This document shows, piece after piece, positions 13,220-27,156 of a DNA stretch of 64,000 nt. A program made the translations under genes and the position numbers. This DNA is from Thamnaconus septentrionalis (lineage: Eukaryota > Chordata > Actinopteri > Tetraodontiformes > Monacanthidae). The stretch lies in the NCBI GenBank assembly GCA_009823395.1, contig CM020515.1, positions 8,974,489 through 9,038,488 of the forward strand. Reading direction: 5' to 3'. A model generated the notes under the pieces. The model had not been told where the DNA came from, ran no database searches, and saw only the letters and a list, made by a program, of their open reading frames with translations. The stretch's first letter is position 1, and the number at the start of each line of letters is the position of its first letter.

Positions 13220-13220
<1 letters not shown>

Positions 13221-13280
13221 GGTGCGCAAGTGATTTTCAAACAGGGGGTAAAATGGCCCACGTTCCGCTGCTACAGATGA

Positions 13281-13382
<102 letters not shown>

Positions 13383-13687
13383 GGGGCAGGAAGAGTGTGA
13401 GCATAAGTAATGAATGTATTGTCACTTCCTATTTGCCTCGCCCAGGCGTCGCTGGCTCGCCTCGTCCTCTTCTTCTTCCTCTCCCGGCAGGAGGAAACTC
13501 AACCTGGCTCGTTTAGCTCTCGCGGGGGGAGCGGCGGAGGTGGGGGCGGTTGGGGGTGGGGAAGTGGCGGAAAACATGTTTAAAGGACGGAATAAATGGA
13601 GGAGGAGGAGGGAAAGTGATGCAGAAAGAGGCAGGTGGAGACTGGAAGTGGAAGCGAAGGGAGAAAATATTCAACCGCCGTCTTCTC

Positions 13688-13688
<1 letters not shown>

Positions 13689-13742
<54 letters not shown>

Positions 13743-13745
13743 TGT
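13689..13745. repeat. (TG)n microsatellite
   Basis: About 56 nt of TG with a single TT near the end. Confidence 0.95.
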
Positions 13746-14456
13746 GGAGTAACTGTGATTGGAGTGCATTGTTCCTTTCCTCCCTGTGTGCAAACAATCA
13801 GGGTCTGGCAATCATCGCCGCCGCTCTCGACCCTTTTTTCTCCCCCGCCTGCCCCTCAAACAGTCAGAAGCAGCGTTGGGCTCGAGAGGCGATCCGCCTC
13901 AACACGCCGCAGCTGTCGGTCTCCGAGCTCCCCGAGAGCCCGGCCACCATCGGGCGCCGCGCCGCTCAAGAGGCCAGCTGTTGCTAGCAAAATGGGGAAG
14001 ATTTTTTTTTTTTACGATGACAACAAGCTTCCTTGTGAACTTTATGCTCTTTTTTCCCATAGATCTGTAGGCTTGAATAGAAGCTTGTTTCATCCAGACT
14101 AGTTTTGTCTGGAGGCGGTTGAGAGAATCCACCTCCAGGTCACTCTATTAGCCAAAACTCATTGCGTTTAGTCGCATAGCCACGTAGCCGAGGCGACTTG
14201 CTGAAGGCCGAAGCGGGCGCCAGGATGGCGATTGAAGTGACTCGGAACAAGATGGACGTGCTTGTTTGGTGAACTTGGGTTTTGGGTTCACAGAGAACCG
14301 TGGCAAAAGAGAGGGAGTATCCAGTAGCTGTTGGTCAGGGGTCAGAGGTCAGAAGAGGCAGACTGGCTGGAGAGCCGAGAAAGGCTAGCAGTTACCTGAA
14401 TAGCCGTTCCATGAACCAATTAGCGTCCTCTGAGTAGAAAGAGGCAGGAGCTGCAA

Positions 14457-14480
14457 GTGTGTGTGTGTGTGTGTGTGTGT
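14457..14480. repeat. (TG)n microsatellite
   Basis: About 24 nt of TG. Confidence 0.9.
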
Positions 14481-17400
14481 TAAAGAAGCGGTAGGCTAAC
14501 CTTAAGGCTAACCTTAAGAAAAACACATAAGAACAACAAGTGACCACAAGCTTTAAAAACAACAACTGTGATGCTAAATCGGTTAGCATGGCTGCTAAGG
14601 CAGTAGCAGCTCTGTCCAAACTAGATGGCGCGTTAACATGAGAGACTTTAGAATAGAAGGAGCAGTGACTATACTCTACTATTATCATAATCATAATAAT
14701 AATGGTTATTTTTTGCCTTTCGCTCGTCAGGCCTCAGCGAGAGTTTTGTTCAACGTTGTGCAAACTTCACAGCTCTCTTTGAATTTGACAGCAAGGTTCA
14801 GGTAACTTGATCGTCCCCGACGGGAAAAAAAAACTTGTTTTTGCAGTTTCGGGAGGCGGGGGGGGGGCAATAACAAAACAAAACATGAAAAAGCAGCACG
14901 AGCACAAGATGCCAGATGACAAACCGGGCTAAAAACAACAACAACACGACAACAATGATAAGAAAGAAGCCGGCAAGGCGCTCATTTGCATTTCTTTTTG
15001 GAAAGAGTGAGCGGGCGGGCGGGCGAATGAAAGGAGTTTAATCCTGCTGCTGTCGGTGCGTTTGGCCGCTTTGAATCCACCTCCTGGGGGGAGACGTTGA
15101 GATTCCAGGTGAAGATGGGTTGTCTGGTGCTGGGTAAAACCCTGCAGCTCTGGATTTAACTCCCAGCGGGGACGCGCAGGACCTCGGCGAGCGCCTTCGC
15201 CCTCGCCGCTCGTGCGGTTTTCCTCTCTGATGTTCAGGTTGGCCGACCGTGAAATCGGGGAAGTGAGCAAAAGTGAGGTGAGATTATTTCACTCAGAAAG
15301 GCGGCCGTTCGGTCAGACCCGTTCTTCCGTTAGAGGAAGATAATGAAATAAAAGCCGTTTCAACTATTTCCAAATATAACTTTACTCATAGCGCGGCGCT
15401 ACCGTCTTGAAAACAACCCAAATGGCTTTTTTTCTTCGTGACACGATTGTCTGCTCGCCTTCACGTTTCCTCAAGTGAGCAAACACACACAAAAAAAGGA
15501 AAAGAATTAAAAACAGAAAGTCTCCTCAGGCCTTTTGCAGCATATTTACCCGAGTTAATATTAAAGCCCTGCTCCTCCAGCGGAGATTAGCGCTGTTGCC
15601 ATGGTAATCCCTGCTACCTGCCCCAGGTGCATCCCTGGCTGCCTGCCGTTGCCGCGGCGACGCTAAATACACTTTTACTACTGTTTGCTGATCAGTTTGA
15701 GCCTCGAGAGACGCCGACGTTTTGAGTGAAACATCGTTTTCCCTCTTTTCATGGAAAATCGTTTTTTTGTGAGATTTCATTTTCATTTTCACTTGTTTAC
15801 AACGTACGTTTTCGAAAAATAACACAAGACTAAAACCAAACAAAGACGCACAATTTTAAAGACAAGCAAAACAAAACCCAACAACACACATCAGGCAAAC
15901 GAGCCCTGGATGGTTGCATTTGATCAAATAATGTGAAATATAATCAATATAAAAAGATATACAGCTGTATCATGATAAAAAAATAATTACAATAGAGAAG
16001 TAAATGAAGGGAAAAAAACAAAAAAATAGAGCATAAAGCAGAGACCTAGTAACCTAGCAATCGCTAAGTTGAGTATAAAGGCTAATTTGTTTTTTTTCTA
16101 AACGTAATACTTGTATTTTTTTCTGTCCATATAATCTCAAATTAGTTAATTTCTTATTTTCGGTAGCTATTGTCCTTTCCATGTTCAAATAATATCTAAT
16201 TTTTCCGATGTAACTCGAAAAATGACAACATGGCGCCACGTCCTCCTTTGCCGACTCGACTCTGGAGAACCAGTCTTCGTGCCAGTAGAACCAGTCCGGC
16301 GAGTCCGCCGACCAGTGGAGCCTCGTCCCAGCGCGACTCTGCTGTGTAAAGGTTCCTCACCTCTGGCCTGCTGTGCACACACTCGTGCACGGCCCTTGCG
16401 TTTCCCTCTCTGGTCAGCACGGCCGAGCGGCAAAGGTCACCCAGACTGGATGAATAGCGTCATAAATAATATATCAGCATGCACTATGTTGAATTTTACA
16501 TCATCTCAGAGTGCTGCAGTTGTATTTTTGGTATTTTTGCATCGTTTCTCAAAAAAAAAAAAAAAAAAAACCGCCCTTGGAAACACGCGTGAGGTTCAGA
16601 AATCTGAGGCAGGAGGCTGCAAACAGAGGGCTAAATATGCTCTTTTGTGGAGATTTGTGAGCACTGATCAATTTATGAATTAATATATGCAAATTCATCA
16701 AAATATTTTTTTCTTTTTTCTTGTCTGAGGAAGCTCAACTGTGTGCGTGCGGTGTGCAGATTTTGAAATTGTGTTGCGACGGATCGAAACCTTTATTTAA
16801 ACGTAAACATGACAAACTCGGTTGACTTGACAAGCATGAGAGCTGTAGCTCTTATAAATTATACAGTCAACACAGCGAAGAAAGCATACACGTTATATTA
16901 TCAGAAACTCTGCAGTAGTTGACTGCGTAGGAAGGCTTTTTTTTTCCCAGTGTTGTTTATTATATCTCCATTTCATACGTTTTCAAATCAATCAAGGTGG
17001 TCCTTTAAAAAAAAAAAAAAAAAAGTGAAAAGCACATTTATACAGGATGTAATGCGACACAAAATATTGGAGGCAGTTGAGTCATTTTCTCCTAAAATTC
17101 ATCCTCACATTGGCCAGACGTCCATTTGCGATGCCTTCAGGTGCCGTCGGGAAATGCGTACATTCAAATCACGGACAGAGTCACAGTGCTGAGAGAAAAA
17201 AACTGCACCTTCACCTGCCTGGGGAGCATTGACCTCTGAGGGCAGGGCTTAAAACAACAACAGCAGCAGCAAAAAAAAAATTTTAAAAAAAAAGTGGAGC
17301 TGAGGCGGAAAAAAACAGAGGGCCGTCGTTCCGTAATTGCATTAATTGCCTCCGTTTGCCAGGGATAAATAACAATTAGGGGGCGAGTGGCGAGCCCCCG

Positions 17401-20095
17401 TCTCCCTGCACGGTGCCACCGCTCCGCTGCGATCTCGCAGCACTTCCTGGGGTCTGGAGGAAAAGCAAAATAAAATAGAGAGGAAAAAAGAAAAAAGAAA
17501 AAACTCGGAAAAAGACGCGGAAAGTGCAGCGAGCGGCGCTGCGAACGGCCGGCTTGAAGGAAGCGCGGTTCCCATGGCAACCTGACCTGAAAAACGTGGC
17601 GTCGGATTCAATTATTCCTTATCCCCGTCTTCTGCCCTGCATCTTCTCTCATCTCCATCTTGGCTCTGTTTTTTTTCTTTCTTTTTTCTTTATTATTATT
17701 ATTATTTTCTCTCTCTCCCTATGTTTCTGCTTTTTTTTCGCTGCTCGCTCGCTCGCTCTTCCCTCTCTCTCTCTCCCTCCCTCTGCTCGCCTGGCACCCA
17801 CTGAAAGAAGTGACTTGGACGGGAGGCACTCATTTGGTCTAAACGCCGCACATTCAAGGCATCTGATTTAAGAAAAAAAAAAAAAATTATAATAAATTTC
17901 CAACAAAAATAAAGAGCCTCGAGCCGCTCACCAATCTGTCAGATGTCAGGTTTTTTTGGCGGTCCCCTGCGCGTGTAGGTGTGTGTGTTTGTGTTTGTTT
18001 ACGTCTGCGCGTGGCTGGCTGCGGTGGGGGATCAGCGCGGCGAGGAGTCATTTTTATGGCTCCAGGGGAGGGAAAAAAGAAAAAAGAAATTTGCAGCGAA
18101 AAAAAACGGTGGGCAGTGCAGTGCGAGCGCTCTGTCAGAAGAGCCGCTGTTTCTTTTTTTCTGCTGCTTTTCCTCCTCGCGGCTTCGGTCCGTCAACCAG
18201 TTTCCCACTAATCCTCAAAACTCAGATTTTGGCCGTGCTTCACTTCCTCTGCCGTCCTCACTGTTAAAATGTTGGAGTCCTGATGCAAAAACCAAAAAAA
18301 AAAGTTTTCTGGAAGGCAAACAAATGTTGTCTATTTATCTATTCCAAGCAGTGAAGCCACGGAACTGGAACGTTTTCCAAATCTTTTCCATTTTCCATGT
18401 TCTTTTGGCAAAATAACAATTTAAGATGACACTGGAATCAAGCAGGATGGTAATTTGGTAAACTAGACAGGTTTTTTTTTGTTCCAAAGCCGGTTAGTTG
18501 GTTAATTTCTTTGTTTAATCGTGTCGACAGAAGTGACAAAAGCAGCAAAATAAGACAAAATTATAACTGTTACAGTTTACATATTCCAAAATGGAGATGG
18601 AGAAGTCAAGGCTTATTGAATCCCACCCCCCAAAAGAAATCCCTTACTTTTATCCCTCACTTTTACCTTTAATAATTCAGCATTACCTTAACATATAAAG
18701 TTTAAATAAGAATTTTAAAAACAAGACCAAAAAACTAAAGAAAAACATTTGAAAGTAATGAAACAACACTTCAGTCAGGGTCACAGCTGATACACTTACA
18801 AATAGCATCCCTTTGTTTATTTTCATTCCTGTATGTATTTACTTTATATATTTCTTGAAGTGTTTTGGCTTTTGGACTGATTGAATCGTTGAGCTACATT
18901 TTTCCTTTTGGTGTTAGTTTAAAGCGGCCCTATTATGAAAACGTTTTTTTTTCCAGCTCTCTAATGTGGTCTTGCCAACCAACACACACACCAAGTTCGG
19001 AATATGACAACTTGCACATCCCCAGGTGGCCTGGCTTTTGCTGTTGCGGCGCTGAAACGAGCCGTTTTGGATTTTGCTTCGATTTCACTTTTGTAAAAAG
19101 CCGGAGGAGAAGAAAAACATCCAAAACATCCATATATCAAGTCAGACTATAGCCTATGTCTTTGTAAGTCTTTCAATTTAAAGTCTTTATGGTTGTGCGT
19201 GAAGTTGATACGGTGACTTACTGACCCTGATGTGCGTCCACGTTTGTGTGACACACTTCTCACGTCAGTCATTTCTTGTGCTTTTCACCCGTGAAACTGC
19301 TGAACGAATTAATCCAGACAAACCGGTGGCAATCCGATCCTGCATCTCGTAAATGCATTTTCCGAGCCACTTTGCGTTAATTCTATTGAGCCGATTGGCT
19401 GATTCAGTTTGCGAGCATCCGGCGGCGGCGGCGGTCTCTGGCGCCGGTGCGCCAGAGCGAGCGGTGCTTGTGTAACCGTCTCCCATGGAGGTGAACGTGT
19501 CGGCCCGTTGGAGGCTGCAGCCAGTGAGTCAGGTGAGCTCATAGACGGAGCTGCCAGGATGTAGCAGCTCGCACATAGATGCACACACCGCACACCCACA
19601 CACTGGCAGAGTCTCACACACACACACACACACGCAGGTTCAACTGGAGGGCTCACACAGGCGCACAGGTGTGTGCGTTTGTTCAAACGCTCCCGTTTGT
19701 GTAACTTGCACACGTTTGTTTTTGTTTTTTTCGCTCATTTGATTGAACAGCCGACAACAGCTTGTTTTATGGTCATACATGTGTCAGGCTGTTTGTGCGT
19801 GCGTGTTGTGTGTGTGTGTGAGTGTGCGTGCATCCAGGCTTGTGCCTTGGTCTGTGTCCAGTTGTCCATATGTTGCAGGCAGGGCAGAGCATATGGCCAT
19901 CTGGTGGGAGACGGAGATACAACCAATCGGCTGTGACCTTTCTCACGTCTGCGTAACGACGAGGCATTTTTTTCCACTGACGGGTCACAAACACTGCTGC
20001 AGCCGAATCCACAAAAGACTCCGGTGACTTTTTCCCATTCTGCACCTGTATATATGTATATACACACACACATATATATAAATATATATATATAT

Positions 20096-20520
20096 TAGGG
20101 CTGTCGAAGTTAACACCGAAAAGCTAACCGAAGTGAACGTGTTACTCAAACTCATTTTAACGGCAGAAATTTTTTTACTCACGATAAAAGCAAATTTCAA
20201 AATAAAATACAATCAAATTTGTGTATGTTGTATTTGTCAGTATCTAGTATCAGAATGCTGGAGAGATGAAACAAACGTACAAACACACACATACACGTGC
20301 ACACAGTGAAACGGAAGTGAGTCTCAACAGACTTGCCTATTTGAGCAACTGGCTCATTTCAAAATAAGAATAGTAAATAAATATCTTGTAAAGTTACATG
20401 TGGAGCAGTGTAAAAAAAAATGCAGTTAATTTGCGATTAATCACAGGTAATTAATCAAGTTAATTCAGGCTGTTAATGTGATTAATCGCGATTAAAATTT
20501 TTAATTGATTGACAGCCCTA
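20096..20520. mobile_element. Non-autonomous DNA transposon with TIRs inserted in a TA repeat
   Basis: The left end TTAGGGCTGTC (20095-20105) and right end GACAGCCCTAA (20511-20521) are perfect 11-nt inverted repeats. The outside bases on both sides are alternating AT, so the target duplication is hidden in the microsatellite. The interior is AT-rich with GATTAATCGCGATTAA-type words near the right end, a signature of a widespread teleost element. No transposase is visible. Confidence 0.8.
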
Positions 20521-22158
20521 ATATATATATGTGTGTATAGATACATATTTATATATATATGTGTGTATGTATGTATGTATCTATACACACAGGCACACAC
20601 GCATAAAGAATATTACAACGCCCTCATCAGACTGCTAAGGTGTTTGGGTGCGTCGCCGTGGACGCAGTGTCACATTAGGCGGGGGGGCATGGTGGTCGAC
20701 GCTGCGAGTGCGACCCGGGCCAATTGCCAACCCTGACCCTGTGTAAGTCGGAGGCTGGTCGCACAGGAGGGGAGGCGAGACGAGGCGGCGTGCGAACGGA
20801 GTGACAGAGTGACAGCTGCCGTGAAAAATGTCGGAGAGGAGGAAGAAGAAGACGGACAGCTTGACAGCAGCGTCCCTGCTCCCCTCCGCCGTGTTCACAT
20901 GCCGTGGATGGGTCAGAGCTCTTGTCGGTCTGCTGTAGCATGTCATTTATCACACGTTTTTTTTTTACCGTGCTAGGAGCTTTTCTGATCAGTCCCAACT
21001 TTGGAAAATTTTAGCACCAAACTGCCACGATTGGCACTTTTATGGCATCTGTTCCTGACATGTACTGCTGGATTCTGACGCAGCTTCGATAACCTCGGCA
21101 GCTGCTTCACAAATCTTCTGAAAACATCATAATCTGAAACAGCTTCCTCTAATTCAAATCCCAACGGTAATGTACCGAATGATAAGTGGACACAGGTTTG
21201 AATTAACTCGGACATGACTCGGACCTGATTATGTTTCCATATCGAGCGGGAAACGATCGACAAATGATTGTGAGCGCAGCAGCAGCGCCACCGCTGTTCC
21301 CTCAGGGGATGGCCCCAATGCCTGGATCTGGTTTTTCCCAGGTCGGGATCACTAAATTACATAGAAACAGCCATAGAAATTTCAATTTGGGGCTTGTCAT
21401 TCCTTTAAATATATCACCACAAGCTCTCAGCCCGAGGGAATTTCCACCCTGCAGGCTCACTTCCTGGTTCTTGGGAAAGTAGGAAGTTTCTGGATCGCTC
21501 TAAAAAGAGAAATACTCCATAACTAAATTTAGACCCTGCTTCCTGCAGTCAAATACCACAACAAGCCAAAATCCAAAGTCATTCCCATGTTGAAGATCCT
21601 TCAGAAGCTGTCACTAGGTTAAGTGACATGGACCACAAGTAATCGGATTAATTCCAATCAGATTAGCAGTCTGTTCAGATTGAATTGGCCTGATCCCATC
21701 TTGGTATCGGAGGTGGTGTAGCTTTGTTTTCGATTCGATCGGAGTTCCGTGCGAAATGGCGCATCGGATTGTCTCCCGCCGCTGGAGCGTCGCGGGTAAA
21801 GATTATCGCTCTGCTCCGCGCTCGACTCCCGCAGCTCACGTTGTAAACGGGGCGGATGTTTTGCCTCGGTTGTCGGCGTTTCAACAGGAACACAAAGAGA
21901 AACGCGACGAGCTCGGTCAGTCCAGCGAACGAGCAACTCTGTGTCACAGGTTGAGCTAGTTGCGGGGTCCGTGCGATCAAGTCACAGTGCATCGGGGGGG
22001 GGCACAAATCAACCCCATCAACTTCACTCAGTGTGAATCTGATCCCTCACTTTGAAGGGATTTTATCAGTTTGACAAAAAAAAAAAATGTTGCAGCTGGG
22101 CTCACAGTCTTCATCCTGACAATCCAGCTGCACGGAGAGCATCGCTCTCACCATCCAA

Positions 22159-22163
<5 letters not shown>

Positions 22164-22189
<26 letters not shown>

Positions 22190-22190
22190 G
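22164..22190. repeat. (CA)n microsatellite
   Basis: About 27 nt of CA. Confidence 0.9.
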
Positions 22191-23401
22191 CATACTCTGA
22201 TCCATAACGCACTAAAGCGGCGAGAACGATACTGCGGGGTCAGCGTTAACGGTCCTCCGAGGGGCAGTGAAGCTCGCAAACAAGCGCCGGAGCCGACTGG
22301 AAGCTCGCCGGAGCTCGTTTTCCGAATTCGCCGGGAGGCGACCGGCGGAATTTCTGTTGTGCGGAAGATTTACAGTTAGACGGCGGCACGAGCCCGAGGA
22401 CTGATCTGCTGGAGAGTTTAACACCGTAATTAGCGGGGATTAGCGACACGACACACTGTGCGTGCGTGCGTGTGTGTGTGAGCGTGTGCCGCGTATGTAG
22501 TCCATTATATGAGGATTAAGCCACGTGTATTGTTGACATGTGTTTAGCATGTGAGAGGGAAGGGAGAGGAAAAAAAGGAAACGAGCTGAAGGTGATACAG
22601 TTTTTTTTTTCTTAAAGTCTCACGCTCCCTGAGACTTGCTAAGAGTGGAAGGAGTGGTAGAAAGGGTGAGCGGGAGCCAAGTGCAGGGCAGGGAAGAATG
22701 GTGCTAGAAAAAAAAAAAAAAACCCAAAGGAAACAATCATGGAAAAATGTAAACACGCTCCTCGGAATTCTTTCGACGAAAAGAGCCCAAACATTCCACC
22801 TTCCTGTCCTCAACTCTCCTCCCGCTCCTTCCGCAGTCCTCTGACCGCGCTGGGTTGCCAGGCAACCGCGGTCCTGCTGAAACTGTGTCAGGGAGACGGG
22901 GAGCGGGCGGGAAAAAACAGAGGAGGAAAAAAAAGAAAGGGGAAAGCGAAGCATGAGCGCGCCATGGGACGTTCACGTGCAACTTTTCCCGTCGCCCGTC
23001 GGCCTCGGGGATGGGGAGAGGGGGGTCGGCCGTCAGATACTCCCCCCCCTCCCTCTCCCTCCTTCCCTCCCTCCTGCGGGAATGTGCATGCATGTCACGT
23101 GCGCTGCAGCAGAGCCATAAAAGGGCCAAACTGAGCGAACGGGCTCGGCGACTTCTCTGGCCAGAGATCCTTTTCTATTTTTATTTTTTTTCTCGTAGAT
23201 GTGTTTATTTTAGTGGCAGTGCGGCGGACAGCCCTGCTAGCCCTGCTGGCCCCACCCCCAGTCCAACCTCCCACCCCCACCCCTTCACTCCAGTCCTTGT
23301 GTGCAGTTAGCGTGTTCTCCCTGCGTCTGCGTGGCTTCTCTGCTGGTCGTCTGCCTGCCTCCCACAGTCCCAGACGTGCACGTTTGGCAGCTCATGTACA
23401 C

Positions 23402-23785
23402 TAGTGCAGATGGTTGTTTGGATGGATGGATGGAGTGATGGATAGATGGATAACGGATGGATGGATAGATGGATTGTTAGATGGATGATGGATGGAGGAA
23501 TGATGGATGCATGGAGGGCTGGATAGATGGATTGATGGATGGATAATGGTTGGATGAATGATGGACAGTTGGTTGGATGGATGGATGGATGGATGGATGG
23601 ATGGATGGATAGAGGAAGGATGGAGTAATGAGCGGATAGATAGGTAATGGATGGATAGTGGATGATTGATTGATAAATGAGGGCTGGATAGATAGATGGA
23701 TGATGGTTGGATGAATGATGGACAGTTGGTTGGTTGGATGGATGGATGGATGGATGGAGTGATGAGTGGATACATAGGTGATGGT
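23402..23785. repeat. Degenerate (GATG)n minisatellite with an internal tandem duplication
   Basis: About 380 nt of GGAT/GATG/GATA units. A longer unit beginning GAGGGCTGGATAGAT (about 23513-23600) recurs at about 23680-23760 with the shared words GATGAATGATGGACAG and TTGGTTGG. Ser-Ile-His-Pro frames on the minus strand are repeat artefacts. Confidence 0.9.
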
Positions 23786-23848
23786 GTGTATCTATGACCT
23801 CTGTCAAGAAACAGTTAGCACAAGGTGCTTGTAAATCTGCCTCCTGCA

Positions 23849-23920
23849 TTTAAAGGGGCAATAGATGATTGTTTTCTACCAATCGAGAGTGCCTGTGAAA
23901 TGGCGTATTGCCCCTTTAAA
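23849..23920. mobile_element. 72-bp palindromic MITE-like element
   Basis: TTTAAAGGGGCAATA (23849-23863) and TATTGCCCCTTTAAA (23906-23920) are a perfect 15-nt inverted pair enclosing 42 nt. The TTTAAA ends recall TTAA-targeting elements. It is too short to code for anything. Confidence 0.7.
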
Positions 23921-24377
23921 CCACAGCGTCCTCCCCTCACATAATGGGTGTGAATTTTGACGTCGCGACGCTAAAACGAAGGCGACGGGCGACGAGCGCC
24001 GAATCCGGGGAGGCTGCGAAAAGCGGAGGGACGGAGGGAATCCTGGCGCAAGTGCGTCACTGCTGCCTGAGTCGGAGCGTCGCAGGGATGGAGGGATGAA
24101 AGCAGGAGATGAGGGAGAGGAGAGGAGAGGAGAGGAAGAAGACAGGGTTCGGGGGGGACAGGCTGATTTATGAGTTTCTGTTTCTGAATCGTGACGTCTT
24201 TAGGGACTTCGCTGGGCTGAGCCAATCTGGAGCTCTGCACACACAGCACTATTGACTGCACGCACGCACACACACACACACAGAAAGAGAAGACACACTC
24301 TGCAGCTCGTCATTCTGTTGGCAGCGTCCTTAAAGTAGTGATCGCAGCAGGTGGAAGCAGGTTTTAGGTAATACGCA

Positions 24378-24380
<3 letters not shown>

Positions 24381-24421
<41 letters not shown>
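24381..24421. repeat. (TG)n microsatellite
   Basis: About 41 nt of TG. Confidence 0.95.
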
Positions 24422-24423
<2 letters not shown>

Positions 24424-25826
24424 ATGTGGCAGATGGCGAAATAAATGAACAGTCATCCTGATCAAACACAGCTTGGAATCCAGTTTTTTTCCCTCTCTTT
24501 CTCCCAAAGCGCTCCGCTGCGACTTCGACGGAGTGAGACAGATCACCGAGGGGGGGGGCGATGGAGGAGGAGAGAGGGGCGGGGGAGGAGGAAAGGACAC
24601 AAAGTGGAATATAGAGGGGAGATCTTGCCCGGGGACGCGCATCAAAGTTTAGGCCCTCAGAAGGTAAAAAAAAAAAAACAAACGCAAAAACGAAACGAAA
24701 GACAAAGGGAAGGACAGCGGAGTGGAGGAGCAGAGCTCATTAACTGTGAATGGAGTGATGAAGGAAGGAGGACACAGAAGCCGCAGAAGCTCCGAACCTC
24801 GGGCTGATCTTCAGATTTGCTCGGCTGAAGCAGAAATGAGGTCCTGCGAGAGCTGCAACCACCCCGCACGCGCCTCCTCCCACCCCTTCGACGAAACAGC
24901 AAAAGACCTGCAAACAGAGCTCGTAAAACACACGCGCAACTCACTTACCAACAGATAAGTTTGGGTCGGACTCAGTGGAGCCCTCTAATTAACCCGGGAC
25001 CTCGAAAGTCAGGAAGTGAGTGAAGCAGACTAGGATAGGATAGGATTATGTTTTTTTAAGATGTTTTTGTGGTCGAGTAGCTACGACTCGAGGCTTCCTG
25101 TCGGCGCGAGGAGCGACGTCAGCCCCAAGATTAGCGCTTAGCTAAACTTTAGCCGCGTTTGCTAGTTAAAGGGGAGAGCGAGAGCCTCTTGTCCACCACA
25201 GGCAGACTCCGGCAGCGTTCTCTGTCTGGTTGCCTTCGAGTCCTGGAGGCCGCAGCATCCACGCTAATCTCTGTAGCTAGCTCTGTTAGCTCGGTTCGCT
25301 TCCTGTTTATCTTCTTCATCTGTAATCTTTACCCTGCTTCTCTTGCGCGTTTTGCATCGCAAGAGTTTGAAATGTGTTACGTACAGTACTTCAGCGCCAC
25401 TTGCAGGCCTTTGCAGGTTTATTTTTTTAAGATGAAAAAGAAATAGATTGTTTTCGCCCCCCGCGCGGTCAACGTCCGAGTCGAAGCAGTTTATGAAAGG
25501 TCTTAGGCGATTGATTCGCTAGCGCTCCTCGTATCCGACAACAGAGACGCTCCCGCCGTCCTGCTAGCCGGCCCGAGCCGAGCGTGTGATTAGGTTATTA
25601 CATTTGATGGGATCAGTTTGCTAACCCCCAGCCCCGCCTCCACCCCCCCACACCACGCCACTAATGAGAGAAGGATGGGCCGGGCCATGACAGATGAGAC
25701 GGGGGCGCCGGGCGTGTGCACACGGGGAGGGAGGGAGGTGTTAGTGAAATGGATTTCAAAATGGAGATGGAGGAAATTGTAGGTCAATGCTGGAGGAGGG
25801 TTGGGGGGGTGGAGGGTGTGTGTGTC

Positions 25827-25849
25827 GGGGGGTTGGGGGTGGGGGTGGG
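25827..25849 (+). other. Putative G-quadruplex motif
   Basis: Four G runs of 6, 5, 5 and 3 are separated by loops of only 2, 1 and 1 nt on the + strand, inside a broader G-rich region (25790-25850). Because the gene reads on the + strand, the motif would also be present in the nascent RNA. Confidence 0.75.
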
Positions 25850-26824
25850 TACGTCGAGGAACGGAGGTGTCAGCAGTGGAGGGAGGGAAGCGGGGCGAAG
25901 GTGAGGGTCGATGAAGGGGAGGGAGACGGAGGAGAGACGGGGGAGATAACCTTGTTTCGCGGAGGACGGATGTGAGGCTGCTCGCCTTCCACGCTGCCTG
26001 CATAGCGCCGTTTGAAAAATGAGTTCCTTGGCAGTCGCATCGACCAATCGTTGCGCTGCGGAGTCCGAACCAGGAAATGGTTGCAACTCGTGTACCAGCT
26101 TGAGGGGAAGAAACGAATAACAGAACAAAAGCAAAGAGCAGTCAGCAGTGGACGAGCTACTTCACTGACCAGGTTCTTTATTAGGTTCAGTGTTAAACTG
26201 CTTGCTAACACAATAGCTCATCAGCCAATCACCTGGCAGCAATTAGGCAAGGTTCCCCTAAGCTTGAGGCTAAACTCTAATGAATATTTCACAGCGCTTC
26301 CTGCAACTCACTGTCACCTGTGACTGCGGTGGGATGAAATGTTAGCAAGGTCAATTAAACCTCCTCAATTTTACAATCTGACACAAAGTGACTGACCAAC
26401 ATCTGCAACCAGCAGAAGAAAGCTTCAGGTTCCTAAAGCCTGGCGTCAGTCTGGGGGAAAAGCTTTTTGATGCGCGGAAAGAAGTGCGAGCGGACCAGGA
26501 AACGGGCGACCAGATGGGAGCGGCAACGTGTTGTTTACCGCGGGGCAAAGGTCGCTCGGCCCGAGGAGCAGGTGGGAAGCAGCTGAGAGCGGCGCGGCCT
26601 GGGCCCTCTCAGCATCTTTGCATTTGGAAATCGAAATGGTCCAAAAAGGAAAAAGTGCTCTGGGAGATGTAAACTGTGACTTCCTGTCCTCCCCGTCTTT
26701 CCTCCGCCCCTTTTGACTCGTCTTTCTTCCTCCGCTTTTTGCACAAGTTGGCTCTGCCTTTTCAAAAAACACTTTGCATCTATTTCTATGGGTTTCAACC
26801 TGGACAAGAGCAACCGTTCACACC

Positions 26825-26995
26825 GGCACCTTACGGCCAGATTTAGACCTTCCAAATCGCCTCATGTGCACGTCTTTGGAGTGCAGGAGGAAGCTGAAGA
26901 ACACAGGGAGAACAATGCAAACTCCACACAGGCAGGGCCCCGGGCCTCGAACCTGCAACCTTTTCGCTGTGAGGCTGTCTGGGTTCATTTCATAA
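26825..26995 (-). repeat. SINE-like dispersed repeat, reverse orientation
   Basis: The reverse strand contains GGTTCGAGGCCC, a tRNA-type B box, followed by TGTGTGGAGTTTGCATTG and CTCCCTGTGTTCTTCAGC. This order is typical of a very common fish tRNA-derived repeat. The exact family is not assigned. Confidence 0.6.
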
Positions 26996-27104
26996 ATTGG
27001 AGCCAAAAAAAATGTACAAAGACTCGTCCTTCATCGTTTTGCTCACTGTTTGTCAAATGGTGACTTTTGACCTCAAAAAGGGAGAAGGAAGAAAGGAAGG
27101 AAGG

Positions 27105-27106
<2 letters not shown>

Positions 27107-27153
<47 letters not shown>
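27107..27153. repeat. (TG)n microsatellite
   Basis: About 47 nt of TG, preceded by a short GGAA run. Confidence 0.95.

Positions 27154-27156
<3 letters not shown>

Noticed and set aside
23307..23849. Minus-strand frames rich in Ser-Ile-His-Pro
   Set aside because: They are translations of the degenerate GATG minisatellite.
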